Positions 34,418 through 44,544 of a DNA stretch of 64,000 nucleotides are shown here, piece after piece. This DNA is from Boletus sp. NGJ (taxonomy: Eukaryota; Basidiomycota; Agaricomycetes; Boletales; Boletaceae): positions 1 to 64,000 of the forward strand of contig JAGTXK010000275.1 in assembly GCA_019096195.1 (NCBI GenBank), read 5' to 3'. Numbering within the stretch: position 1 is the first letter of the stretch; every line of letters begins with the position of its first letter. Under the pieces are notes generated by a model. The model was not told where the DNA came from, searched no databases, and was given only the letters and a program-made list of their open reading frames with translations. The position numbers and the translations under genes were made by a program.

Positions 34418-35591
34418 CACGTTCTGTGTCTACTTTACATACGCCGTCGCTTGCATGTCCAATAAAATTCAACATCGCAGTCGTTCTTTCTGGATCCTAT
34501 CAAACAACCGGCGTTGCAAACAGGACCTCTGAGAGTTGCAAAACTCGAGTTTCACCACCACCACCACCACCACCACCACCACCACCACCACCACACACGA
34601 CTGTATTCATGCCAATGTTACATTGGCAGGAAGTACAATGTATGTTGTAAATCAGCTTGGGGGGAGGGTTGTAGAGGTGGAGATAGATCAAACGAATATT
34701 ATACAAGAAAATAACCCAGACTCGAGAGATCCTGGAATACAACTACCTGTATACGGCTACCATCAAGAGATCAACTATCCCGTGGTTCCGAGAGTTTCTA
34801 AAGTCGCGAGAATATGAAAAGAGCTGAGGCTCCAGGAATCACGCTGTCGGCATAGTTCAGGCTCCGCCTCGGCATTGAAGATGGCACAACATCGTCTGAT
34901 CGAGCTCTCGGAATGCACGTTGTAGCGGTGTGGATTTTTTTTTTTTTTTTGACGTACAGGAGGACTTTGGATATCATATGCATCTCCGCCCTTCTTAAAC
35001 TGAAACCACCCCACGACGGACGTGGGGCTTGAGAGCTCACAGATTTAAACTCCGAACTGGTCTATATTAAGTTTTGGAAGTGCGGCAACGTTCTGAAATG
35101 GACTGTAAGAAGGAAGGATGATGTCTTGGGTGCTTGACTAGTATAAACATTCTATACTGTCACCGCAGTTCGAGAGTGAGGGTAGTATATCTTTGGCAGA
35201 ATTTTTGTTGCAGCGCAAACGCGGACAATGTCGATGATTGGGGAATGTCCATATCCAGTACCATGTACTCCATATATTGGACAACGAAGAAGAAGCTCGA
35301 TGCGACATTATGCGGGTATTGTTCACATAAATACAACCTCTAATACTGAATCCGGGAACCATTCACTTGACGTACAAAAAAGATCCAAGCAAGCAAGAAG
35401 GCGTCTGTTATATCGTAATTGCCCTCTCCCATTCCCATCTGCATTAGATAATATACCTCTTTCTCGTTTCCCGAGACGAACCGCTGGTCGGGATGGACCA
35501 TGGTTTCGTCGCCATAGTCGAGTGGGTGCGGGATAGATGCATGTATATGCACGAGTGTCCTACAGACCGCGCCAAGCAGGACATGTGTTCG
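34418..35591. other. Intergenic with simple repeats, no gene seen
   Basis: Contains a (CAC)n array at 34553-34596 and a T16 tract at 34935-34950. The poly-His, poly-Thr and poly-Gly frames here come from the trinucleotide repeat. The last part is the 3' flank of the O-fucosyltransferase-like gene. Confidence 0.45.
34553..34596. repeat. (CAC)n trinucleotide microsatellite
   Basis: About 14 uninterrupted CAC/CCA units just downstream of DUF6534 paralogue A. Confidence 0.95.
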
Positions 35592-37205
35592 TCACCAAAA
35601 TCGGTTGCTCTCGGGCCGTAGACCGTTCGCGGTCCGAAGCATGACAATGTTGGAAGAAAGACTAGACCACTGGCAACGAAAACACTTAATCAACCCTCCC
35701 AAAAAGACTGGGGAGCGACTCACCCCGTTTCCTATAAACACTTGCGCTTTCTGGGCCACCAACATGTCGAGGGCTTGGCCGACGAACGTTTGATCCCATG
35801 TCAGGCGCAGATCCCGATTGCTTCCGATATGTTCCCACCCCCCGAGTTCGCGCAAGGCGAGCATGAGTTCCGTCACCCACGCATCGTTACCATTGGACAT
35901 GATGTACAGATATGCAAGCGGTTGTCGCGAGTCCCCCCGTACCATCTTGACCTTGTCGACGATCTGCGCGACATTGGGATAGCAGTGAGCCATGGCGGTC
36001 TCTCGCTGGGAAAGTTGTGGATCAGTGTGGATCGGGTCATCGTACTTGTCAGGCAGCTCGGGAAAGGAATTGAAAGCGTTCCACTGGGCGTTGGATTTGG
36101 CGAGGTATCTGCAGTGGCCAGCAAAGTCGCCCCTTCGTAGATGGATGACGAGCAGGTCGGGCATCATCCGGACTTCACTGGAATCCTGGCTTTCTGGCCA
36201 GTGGATGGAAGGCGGGTAAATGACGCCATGATTGGTTTCGAAAGCGTCCTGAACCAAAGGTGACCATTCCCAGTGAGACAAGACAGGCAAAGTCGACATG
36301 TATGGCCAAATGCTCAAAAGGCGTTCTTTTTTACCGTATACGCTGCAAGACCTAGTTAGTTCTCTGTCAAGATATGTATTGCTGAGAGACGCACAAGACA
36401 TTGAATATTTGTTTGTCCGGGGCCGTCTCTTCAAACTGCAGACAAGGGTCCTCGATCGACGTGATCTTCTCCACCCATTTGTCCATGACAAATTTGACCG
36501 TGTCTGAGTCACTCCAGCCGGTAACATCAGATAATCGCAAGATTGTCGGGTTTGGGCAAACTTTTTGAAAGAAATCCTTGTATACAGCTCGAGGAGTGTC
36601 GTCGCCTGGAGGTAGCACTCCACCGGCCAGGGGTCCTTGAGTGTTCGATCGCACTCAACGTTTATGGTACCCAAAAAAAAAAGTTCCATACCGTCGACAA
36701 GTGCACTTAGAGGGATGCGAGATGGAATGAGCTTCCCCTCAAAGTATGAGTATGGTGTTTCATTGACGACCCAAGTATAGTCATCAAAGACAAAGCTAGG
36801 ACTGGAGTCAGGAACCGATTCTCTCGAGTTGCGAGGGTACTGACGAGCGATTAGTCGAGTACGCGAGGACGTAGCTTAGGATGTAATCTTGCATTACATT
36901 CCCCCATCCTACTTCTACAATGGCTATCAGCGAAGTTTGCGGCGGAGCGTATTAGGTAGCATACTGGACGGATGATTTGGAGCCCATAGGTACTTGATGT
37001 CTGAATGTTCGTAGGATTCATAATGTGGTAGTTCCAGTTGTAATTGGTGGTGGTGCGGGTATAATGGAGGATAGCGACCATAGACAAGTAAGGAATAAGT
37101 AAGGCTACGATTGAACGGAAAAGCCACGAGAATCAGGATTGCCGTTGCAAGGAGGACTGCGAGTCGTGGGTAGAATCGAGCATAAGGAAAGTGGAAGTTT
37201 GACAT
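35592..37205 (-). CDS. GDP-fucose protein O-fucosyltransferase-like protein, type II membrane
   Basis: The start MSNFHFPYARFYPRLAVLL at 37205 gives a short cytoplasmic tail and the signal anchor LAVLLATAILILVAF, as expected for a Golgi/ER type II glycosyltransferase. Downstream exons give DDYTWVVNETPYSYFEGK and RIPLSALVDG. An intron then joins the last to PLAGGVLPPGDDTPRAVYKDFF, CPNPTILRLSDVTGW and DPCLQFEETAPDKQIF. A second intron (about 36350-36395) leads to VYGKKERLLSIWP, then HWEWSPLVQDAF. The donor-binding motif is DLLVIHLRRGDFAGHC, and the C-terminus is SSNIVMLRTANGLRPES followed by NRFW. HxRRGD is the GDP-fucose-binding motif of the superfamily. The family is expanded in Agaricomycetes and acceptor substrates are unknown. 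The border between the first exon and DDYTWV is uncertain. Confidence 0.85.
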
Positions 37206-39145
37206 TCCGCAATGTCGGAAGGACAGAAAGAGGATGTGGAAGAACAGAGAGAGTCGGGACCCGAACTCGTCGCGGAACGGAGGGAGGTGGGATACTCTCG
37301 GCATCAACTAGAAGCGTCCTGTGTGGTTATAAGTATCGCAATAAAGCGCCCACGGTGAGGATGGCCACCAGATCCCCGCTAAACAGCTGTGCAGGGTGAA
37401 GAAATATACCTATCAGTTCGCCTATTCACTACTTACTGTGCCGCAGCATCACAGAAATCTCGGCAACAGCCGCCACAGCCGTGCGAGGTGGTGCCAGTGG
37501 GAGTGATTTGATGGCGGTACGAGAGACTTGCTAACAGTAGGACAATGAACGAATCTGAATCACTAGGGTTTGACTCTTATAAGAGTCGCGGAGGAGGGAG
37601 CTTTGTCTTGACAGAAAGTTTTGGATCTCGGCGGGTTACCCGCTGGGAATTGGAGGTGGGTTATTATATCATCCCACGCTCATGTCACCAAGCTGCGTTG
37701 GTGCGTCGCCATGGGATCCTCTCCACCTCTTGAAACTACACGCCAGTATTACACCTCCGTACCTCACATTCATACCAACGCATGCACTCCTGGAAATGGG
37801 CATGAACACGAAGAGTTCGATCCGAGGGTGGGCTAATTCGTTTTTGCTTGTTGCACAACCCAACTTATCAACTTCGAACCTGGACGGGGGGTAACGGTCT
37901 GGCGGCATCTATGTGAGTGGCGTCTGTCCCAGGGGTAGCTTGGCTGACTGAACCTCGCCATTCGGGATGTTCTCCTTTTGTATCTATGGAACATTACTGA
38001 GAAGAGAACCCCTACATCCATATCTTATCGATCCCGCGAGTGCACTTCTCTGGCAGGCCGCAGAGTCACGAATATAGGTTTCGGTGGCTATCACAGTGTC
38101 GGCATTTGACAAACGTGAAAAATAGACCGCGATGGCTCTATCTGCATTTCGATCAACCGACCGCTCGTCCCAGGTTAGAGTCGGCCGTCCAAGGGGCATC
38201 GACAACACAGGTTTGAACCATAGAAGAAGCATCCGAGCTTCTGGTTCCGAAAACGAGCGTTTCAGACAACCACACTAGGAGCGCGCTGACGATGGAACGT
38301 TCGATAAGCGGATTTGGACAAAGGGAATGCACCGGAAATAAATCATCTTGCATTTCTTAATGCACCACACACACTATTTCATATCTGTGTGCGAAAACCG
38401 CAACCGTCAACAAAACGTGTTAAGATGTCTGCATGTGGGCCGTCGTGGCGGTGATCATCCATGTAGTATAACGGAGCCGCACGTGATGATGAATGTTCAA
38501 GTTGGTGCGCACAAACCTGGCGTTTTTTTGCATTCTTTTTCACTTGGTAGACAAAGGTCGATGTACGGTCTCCTTCTAATGATACCACTTTCAAGAATGG
38601 GCCACGCATGTGCGTCGTGAGCCATACAGCATTGTGGTTCGTGGCTGGTGCTCGGGATGCCCCGGAGGTGTTTCAGCCCAGTGTTTGAGCGGGTCCGCTC
38701 GCTAACGGGCGTATGACAGGTGTTACCCTGTATCACTGTCGACTGCTTCCAACTAATTTTCGATAGGTTTCCCATGGCAGCCTACTGTCCGCGAGGACTG
38801 CTGGGAAAATGTCGTATCCACGTATGGACAACTCGCTCTTGTTAGTAATCCACCCAGGCTCTCGACGTGCCGATATGTCCCAGTACGTGTTGGGGAACAC
38901 GAATGATCGTTTACAAAGCAAGCCTTTTCGAGTAAAAGTTGGGATACCGGCAGAAAGACAAATCCCAAAACGTGATATCCATGACAACCCTGGACGTTGG
39001 CGCGCTAAATAAGTCGCAAGTAAACAGCAGGGGAATGTTCTCTCATGTTTTGACACTTGGTTCTGCATCCAGAAGGTCCCTACTTTTCTAGGATACTTAA
39101 GACTAAGCAATTGCTCAGTTGCCTTCCACTTAAACTCGTCAATCC
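37206..39145. other. Intergenic, no supported gene
   Basis: Frames up to 125 codons exist on the minus strand (38733-39110), but without domains or splice-consistent continuation. Composition is ordinary for this part of the window. Confidence 0.4.
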
Positions 39146-41281
39146 ATGGACCCGCCTCCCAGTCCGGGCATTGGCCTTGGGGCGCTCCTCATAGGTGGAC
39201 TCGTTGCTGTAGCGTACGATTCTTCGCATGCGATTCATATGCCTTATTGACATTTTTCAGTCTCTGGGGTGTCACGAGTGCTCAGACCTATATCTACTAT
39301 CAACGGTACCCAAAGGATCCACTGCCCTTGAAGTTGATTGCAAGTCTTGCTCTCGTCGACTAGACTCGGTACTAATTTCCTGATGCTCTTGGTCTTTCGC
39401 CACAGGTGGCGCTCCTATGGTACGAGCAAAAGAAAGTGAACTGAACTTATTCTCAGCCTTTTTAACACACTTGTAGGCTCCTAGACACATTCGACGCGTG
39501 CATGACCAGCCATATACTCTTCTCCTATCTCGTGAAGAACTACCTGAATCCACTAGATATCGCAACGCTCGTGTGGTATGTGGTCATGGTTTGCATTTCC
39601 CTAGATACGCTTACTCGTCCCTTCGTTAGGAGTGTCTTTGTGAGTCACTGGGTTTGATAGACAGACAACCGTCTAAAAGTGCCATTTCTGCCAGATCCAT
39701 GTTGGGGTGACGGTGGGATATTCAATCTTCGTGATGTCAAAGGTTGTTTTTCAACAGTTGGACTTTAGTGCATCATGGATGCGATCGTACGGTCGTGAGC
39801 GTTTCCTCCAGAAGTACTGTCCGTCCCGTTTCTGATCGAGACAAAGTATGTTCGCCCAGCAAATATGGAAGTGTAGGTTTACACTCCGAGCTGGGATGGC
39901 ATTTATTGATGGCATGTAGTCAGTGGAAAGAACATTGTTTTAACGTCGATTGTGGTGAGTTGAGTTCCGTGAGGGTCGCAATGTCCATTTTGTTTTGACC
40001 CATTTCCCTAGGGCACCATAACTCTCTGTGTTCTAGGCAAGTATATCCGAGGACCTACTTTTGTCCAACTGACTCGTAGTTCTCTTCTCTAGTTATTAGC
40101 CTCGGCAAGCATCTTCTCCGTGTCAACCAATTCGATGACTGAATGAGTTACAGTGATTACCATAGAAATGTAGGTCCTAACTTTGTTGTCTGATGCATAC
40201 GAACCCTTGGAATGCCTAGGTTCAGGCTTCAGTCCCTCACGCAACTCCATAAGTTCTCCGTTAGTTCACTCGCCAATCCGTGGTCCTGATTTCTAATGTC
40301 TCTTTCAGACCCTGCTCTACATCAATTTCGGCATAGGGGCATCAGCAGATCTTTTTGTAGCCATCGTTCTGTGTTACTATCTATTCATGTCAGGAATAGG
40401 CTTCCGGAGGTAACGGAGTTTCTTCTTGATCTATTGTATGTGTTCACCTCTTCGTTACTACCCAAGTACGGATACACTGCTTAACACCCTCAATGCATAC
40501 ATCGTCACAACTGGTAAGCCACTCACGCTGGGTCTTACAATCTTGATCATCTGGATGAACCCCTGGGTAGGCTTGCTCACATCGTGCGTCACTCTCGCTC
40601 GTCACAAATGTTAATTGACAACATGAATCAGGGTCGATGTTATCCTTGGAACCGCTTTGGTGAGTGGACTACCATGCTTCTCCGCCTTGATCCGTCGTTT
40701 ATCGCACAGTGGTAGTATGCGCTGATGCCCAAAAACTTCATGTTCATCGGGTTCTACTGCAGTGTCGCAAAGCGTACGCACTCACTCATCTCAATCCTAC
40801 ACGCATTAGTGAGGTGTCGGTTGCTCCAGTGTACATCAGCTCGTATCTCGCTCTGTACGTCCAAATATCCATGCTTCTCCCCCTATGCCTTCTTCCATTT
40901 CCCCGTATCGTGAACATTGTGCGGCATCGCGCATTTCACACAACTTCATCTGTCCTTCGGAATGGTAAACAAAACGCTCATCGTCGATGCCTGTCATCTC
41001 CCAGACTCAACGCGCGCGAACCCCTTCAAGACGAAGGCGGTGTCGCTCTCCGCCCCTGCAGGGTCGCGAATCAGCCTTATACCACTGACTTTGGGCCGGA
41101 AAGTTTTGTGTCGAGTCGCACCGACCACTTGAAGGTACGTCTCCCTCCCTCCCTCCCTCGATCGTCTGTGTACTTTAAGATTGTACTCACTCGTTTGTTC
41201 GTCACCCGCGTCGAACAGGCGCCCCATAGGGAGTTGGAGGTGCGCATCCAGAGGACGGTAGACCATGAGCGTTATGTGTAA
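39146..41281 (+). CDS. DUF6534 multi-pass membrane protein, paralogue B
   Basis: Same architecture as paralogue A. It starts MDPPPSPGIGLGALLIGGL and continues, after an intron, FWGVTSAQTYIYYQRYPKD. Then come LLDTFDACMTSHILFSYLV with KNYLNPLDIATLVW and a loop, TLYINFGIGASADLFVAIVL with CYYLFMSGIGF, and TLLNTLNAYIVTTG. The C-terminal part is YALMPKNFMFIGFYCSVAK and VYISSYLALLNAREPLQ, ending ELEVRIQRTVDHERYV. The chosen stop overlaps a GTAAGT, so an extra 3' exon is possible. Nucleotide similarity to paralogue A in the FWG(I/V)TS exon is high, which fits a local duplication. Two or three middle exons read poorly (around 39740-40260), so partial decay cannot be excluded. Confidence 0.75.
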
Positions 41282-41827
41282 GTACCCGGCGGGTATGACC
41301 TCGCAAGCGGCAACGGTATTTTGGATGGGACGGTTTACGAAACGAGATCGCACTTCTGTGTATGATATGCGCGTTCCTGTCGTCTCTGGACCTCTGTTTT
41401 TTTAGGATTCGTTGCAATACAACGTGGATGCGGGTAACCTGCGGATTCGGTTGTAACCCCAAGGGGTGATATGTATGATACGGCCGCGTGTCGGGACTCC
41501 ACATGTATCGTCCACACGTCGTTCCAGACACGGGTTTCGATTATTTATTCTTGGAATATGACGGAATCTGCTCACTCACGTCGTATCGTCCATGTGCACG
41601 ACGTGTTTCCTAGTCGCACTGACAGCACCCGTTCCACGCACGCGCTGGCAGAGGGATAAGTGCCATGTTTAATGTAAGTCCTGTCGTTTCGCCTATTTTT
41701 CGTCCGACGTCGTCAGCCACAACAGTCCCTACCAACACCATGCTGTTGTTGCGGTCTTTTTCTTTTCTCGAACTCACCCAACGCACCAGTACCTCAGGAT
41801 GAGCGCATTCAGAAAGCAATTCACATC

Positions 41828-41854
41828 CTGTAGCCGTCTGTATGGATGCAACCG
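41828..41854 (+). repeat. Left terminal inverted repeat, 27 bp
   Basis: Perfect inverse of the right end at 42798-42824; core GCCGTCTGTATGGATGC. Confidence 0.85.
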
Positions 41855-42107
41855 TAACGCGTAACGCTAGGTGGTTGCGTCGCTAAAAATAACGCATAAC
41901 GGTGTACTGGTTGCTAAAATTTCAGGCGTAACGCGACTAGGTCAACTTCATCTACAATCTGGGACAGGGTTTAGCGAGCCAAAATGGCACCTTTTAGGTG
42001 ACCGTATCCAGCATAGCTTAGGTCCATGCTGTAAATTTCCTTTTTTTACCAGCCGTCCTCCAATCATAATTCTCGAAGGCCTGCGGTAGAGCCGTCTAGC
42101 GATAACG

Positions 42108-42679
42108 TTACATACCACCTTTCAGATGTTGGTTGCTACTGGTAGCAACGTAACGCGTAACGGGGGGGCTATTGGCCAAAAAAAAAGCATTCGTCGAAGT
42201 TAATAAAAGCCCAGATTTCTTCATACTCCCCTGCAGCCACCAATGAATTGCTGGGACCCTTTCCGTGCTCCCAACACAGTGCGAGACACTGTCTACTGCA
42301 GCAGGCATCTCAGCCACAGCTAAGCCAAAAGCATCGTGAATTACCGCGCTTGATGGAACATCGGCGTCGTCGTCGGCATCAACAGTGACATAGTCCGACT
42401 CGGTGTCACCGTGACGACAAATATCCTCCACTGAGTCAAGCTTGTTGAGTCCATGGACGATACCCATTCGATCTTTGATCTCTTTGTGGAGTGTCGAATG
42501 GGTGCGAAGGTAATCAATGAGAGCCGTCTGTGCTTGTCTACTTGTCAGACATTCTGCAGACAAATCCCATCCCTTGACCTGGCAGTGAGCCCAAAACTGT
42601 AAAGAATTATTAAACTAGTGTAAGAAACAAAAAAACGACAAACCTTTTTGACTAGTTCACGCCCGAACGGTCCAGTCAT
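42108..42679 (-). CDS. Unknown two-exon ORF inside the TIR element (174 aa)
   Basis: Exon 1 (42644-42679) reads MTGPFGRELVKK. A GTTTGT..TTTACAG intron follows, then exon 2 (42108-42596), starting FWAHCQVKGWDLSAECLTS and continuing LIDYLRTHSTLHKEIKDRMG and the acidic VTVDADDDADVPSS. The tail (RYVATSSNQHL) is encoded by the repeated TAACG/TAGCAAC motif, so the ORF and element are co-evolved. The clean 47-bp intron and acidic, well-mixed composition argue that it is or was a real gene. I recognise no family. It could be a captured host exon set, a transposon accessory protein or the remnant of a transposase. Confidence 0.5.
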
Positions 42680-42797
42680 GATCTAACCCCCATAACGCCA
42701 GTTCCGGTCACTGGGTTGCTAACAATAGCAACATAACGCATAACGGGGGTCCGGTCGCTAACTCGGAGTCAGGGGTATCCGTAACGCACCCCCACCC

Positions 42798-42824
42798 GGT
42801 TGCATCCATACAGACGGCTACAGT
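42798..42824 (-). repeat. Right terminal inverted repeat, 27 bp
   Basis: Perfect inverse of the left end at 41828-41854; core GCATCCATACAGACGGC. Confidence 0.85.
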
Positions 42825-43802
42825 ACTGCGACTTGGGCCCTCCCCAGCGTCCTCGATCCCACGGAGAAAGACTTTGCAGTACATCATGATCGTATCTGTG
42901 TTTGTCCGAAGGACAGACTGTACGGAAACCTTGCCCAATTGCTCGATTACCTGTATGAAGATCACCGTGGGAAAGCACAACTTCTCACTTGAATCGAACC
43001 CCACGCGCTTCAGTCCGTAGCTCGGAGGGTGTACAATGAAATGGACGACGTTAAGCGCATCCTCAGTGGAACAATTGCCCGAGTTTCATCTGACGTGAGA
43101 CTCATCAATATGACGGTTGGGAATTGGATCATGGAAGTGCGCGCACCTGTCCTAAGTGAGATCCTCAAGAGTGCTGCACAACCCAACCGTGCTTCTCTAT
43201 ATAGGGGGAGAATGATGTCCGGGACATTTTGTATCACTTAATTCTAATCCACATTGACAGTGCTTATGCCAGGCCATCGAAGTCTTCGCAACGTGTGAGA
43301 GCTTTCTATATCGTTCACGTCGCTTCTCAAGTTCAAGTTGTTGACAAGCTTGGATCACTGTGCTTGGGTCAACGGATCGTTCAGCTCTTCCACATTCTCT
43401 ACGTAACATCAATATCAGCACGTCTATCTTCGTCGAGTAACGAAGGTCCAATCAGGAACATTACCGATCGTCTACGAGCTCAGAAACAAGAATCCGTAAC
43501 GCCTCTGCCTGCGACATAAGGTAGAACTAGCTGATCAGTGGATCTGTTATTGTATTACCCGCTTGTCAGATCAGTGATAGTAATCACCTACCCGTGCGGG
43601 GACTCAATATGGACTTCGTAGATCTTGTGTCCGAATCAGGGTGCTTTTCGTCGCCAGTTGCTCAATCTCACAATGCTTGTAGACACGGGATGCCAATCCT
43701 TGACCACGCATGACTATGGAACCAAGCAACAGAACACACAAATATCCATTGAGACTGTATCAACGGAAACCCCTACAAACCATCATCGAGTACAGGTAGT
43801 AT
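42825..43802. other. No supported gene; several open frames
   Basis: Frames on both strands (43010-43237 minus, 43229-43519 plus, and their neighbours) have some coding flavour but no recognisable domain. The left end continues the sequence interrupted by the TIR element. Confidence 0.35.
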
Positions 43803-44544
43803 CTAGTCCAATGGCACGAAGGTCCACAGTTGATTGGGCTGGGGCTCACCAGTGGACAGCTCCAACGTAATCTGTGAACCACAATTGTTAGCACAAGCAT
43901 TCTTGCAGCATGTACTTTTTTAAAGAGGAAAATGCACTCACGGGAGCTCCGTTGCTTCCGTCCCCAAGAGTCCACACGTAGTTGGTATTCAACAGAGTTA
44001 TGCTAAAACCCACAGAAGATGTCAATCGAATGTTGGGTTGGGTATCGTGATAGCTCAAATGGAATGTGTACTAACGCGTATAGCTCGGTTCCGCCCAAAT
44101 TCGGCGGAACGCCCACAGTCCAGGTAACCGAGGAGCTGGGATCCCCGACCACGGCCGTGTTCTGGCGAGAGCTTAGATTAGTATGGTAACAAACACGCAA
44201 GGGAAAAACTAACGGGGGACAGGGTACGGAGGTAGCGCAGCTGATGCAAAGGTCTGAACTCCTTCGTTCCAGATGCTGACCTGTCCCTGCGAGTGCCGTG
44301 TCGACGACATTTGCTACTTGCCACTAACAATCGAGCAAAACAAATTCCGTGTGCAATCATCAGAAGTGAAACCAAACGGATAAGAGTATGGGTATACCTG
44401 CATTCTCTGGGATTCGGTATTATTTTGCCACCCCCCAATGTAACCTGTGGGTCCACCAGGATAGACCAAGTCGGCATCCTGGTTAGAGAACGCGACATTG
44501 AAAATTTGGTATACACCATCGGGAATAGGAACAGAGAGAGACAT
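43803..44544 (-). CDS. Ricin-B-type (beta-trefoil) lectin
   Basis: Starts MSLSVPIPDGVYQIFNVAF, the usual opening of fungal ricin-B lectins without signal peptide. It continues YPGGPTGYIGGWQNNTESQ, VANVVDTALAG, VGDPSSSVTWTVGVPP, ITLLNTNYVWTLGDGSNGAP and LELSTGEPQPNQLWTFVP. The NQLWTF near the end is the QxW signature of the trefoil repeat. Four or five exons with short introns; total near 150 residues, one trefoil domain. The cytosolic, leaderless form matches fungal defence or storage lectins that bind Gal/GalNAc glycans, such as the Rhizoctonia solani agglutinin family. Sugar specificity is not readable here. The exon border near 44230-44330 is uncertain. Confidence 0.8.

Larger units (their letters stand above)
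41828..42824. mobile_element. About 1-kb terminal-inverted-repeat element with TAACGC(G/A)TAACG subterminal repeats
   Basis: CTGTAGCCGTCTGTATGG (and nine more bases) begins at 41828 and is repeated as its reverse complement ending at about 42823. Inside, TAACGCGTAACG or TAACGCATAACGG units recur near 41853, 41886, 42150 and 42732, with related GTAACGC near 41925 and 42780. The longer phrase GGTTGCTA..TAGCAACRTAACGC occurs twice (about 42130 and 42711). Repeated subterminal TAACG motifs are common in hAT-type elements, but I could not confirm an 8-bp target duplication. It carries the spliced ORF at 42108-42679. No transposase motif is visible, so it is either non-autonomous or of an unknown class. 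Confidence 0.75.

Noticed and set aside
34500-34817. Frames with poly-His, poly-Thr, poly-Pro and poly-Gly
   Set aside because: All come from the (CAC)n microsatellite read in six frames.
36641-36689. Start of the O-fucosyltransferase-like protein at the ATG near 36689
   Set aside because: That ATG coincides with a GTATGG donor; the intron joins LVDG to PLAGGV as in relatives, and a signal-anchor exon lies upstream to 37205.
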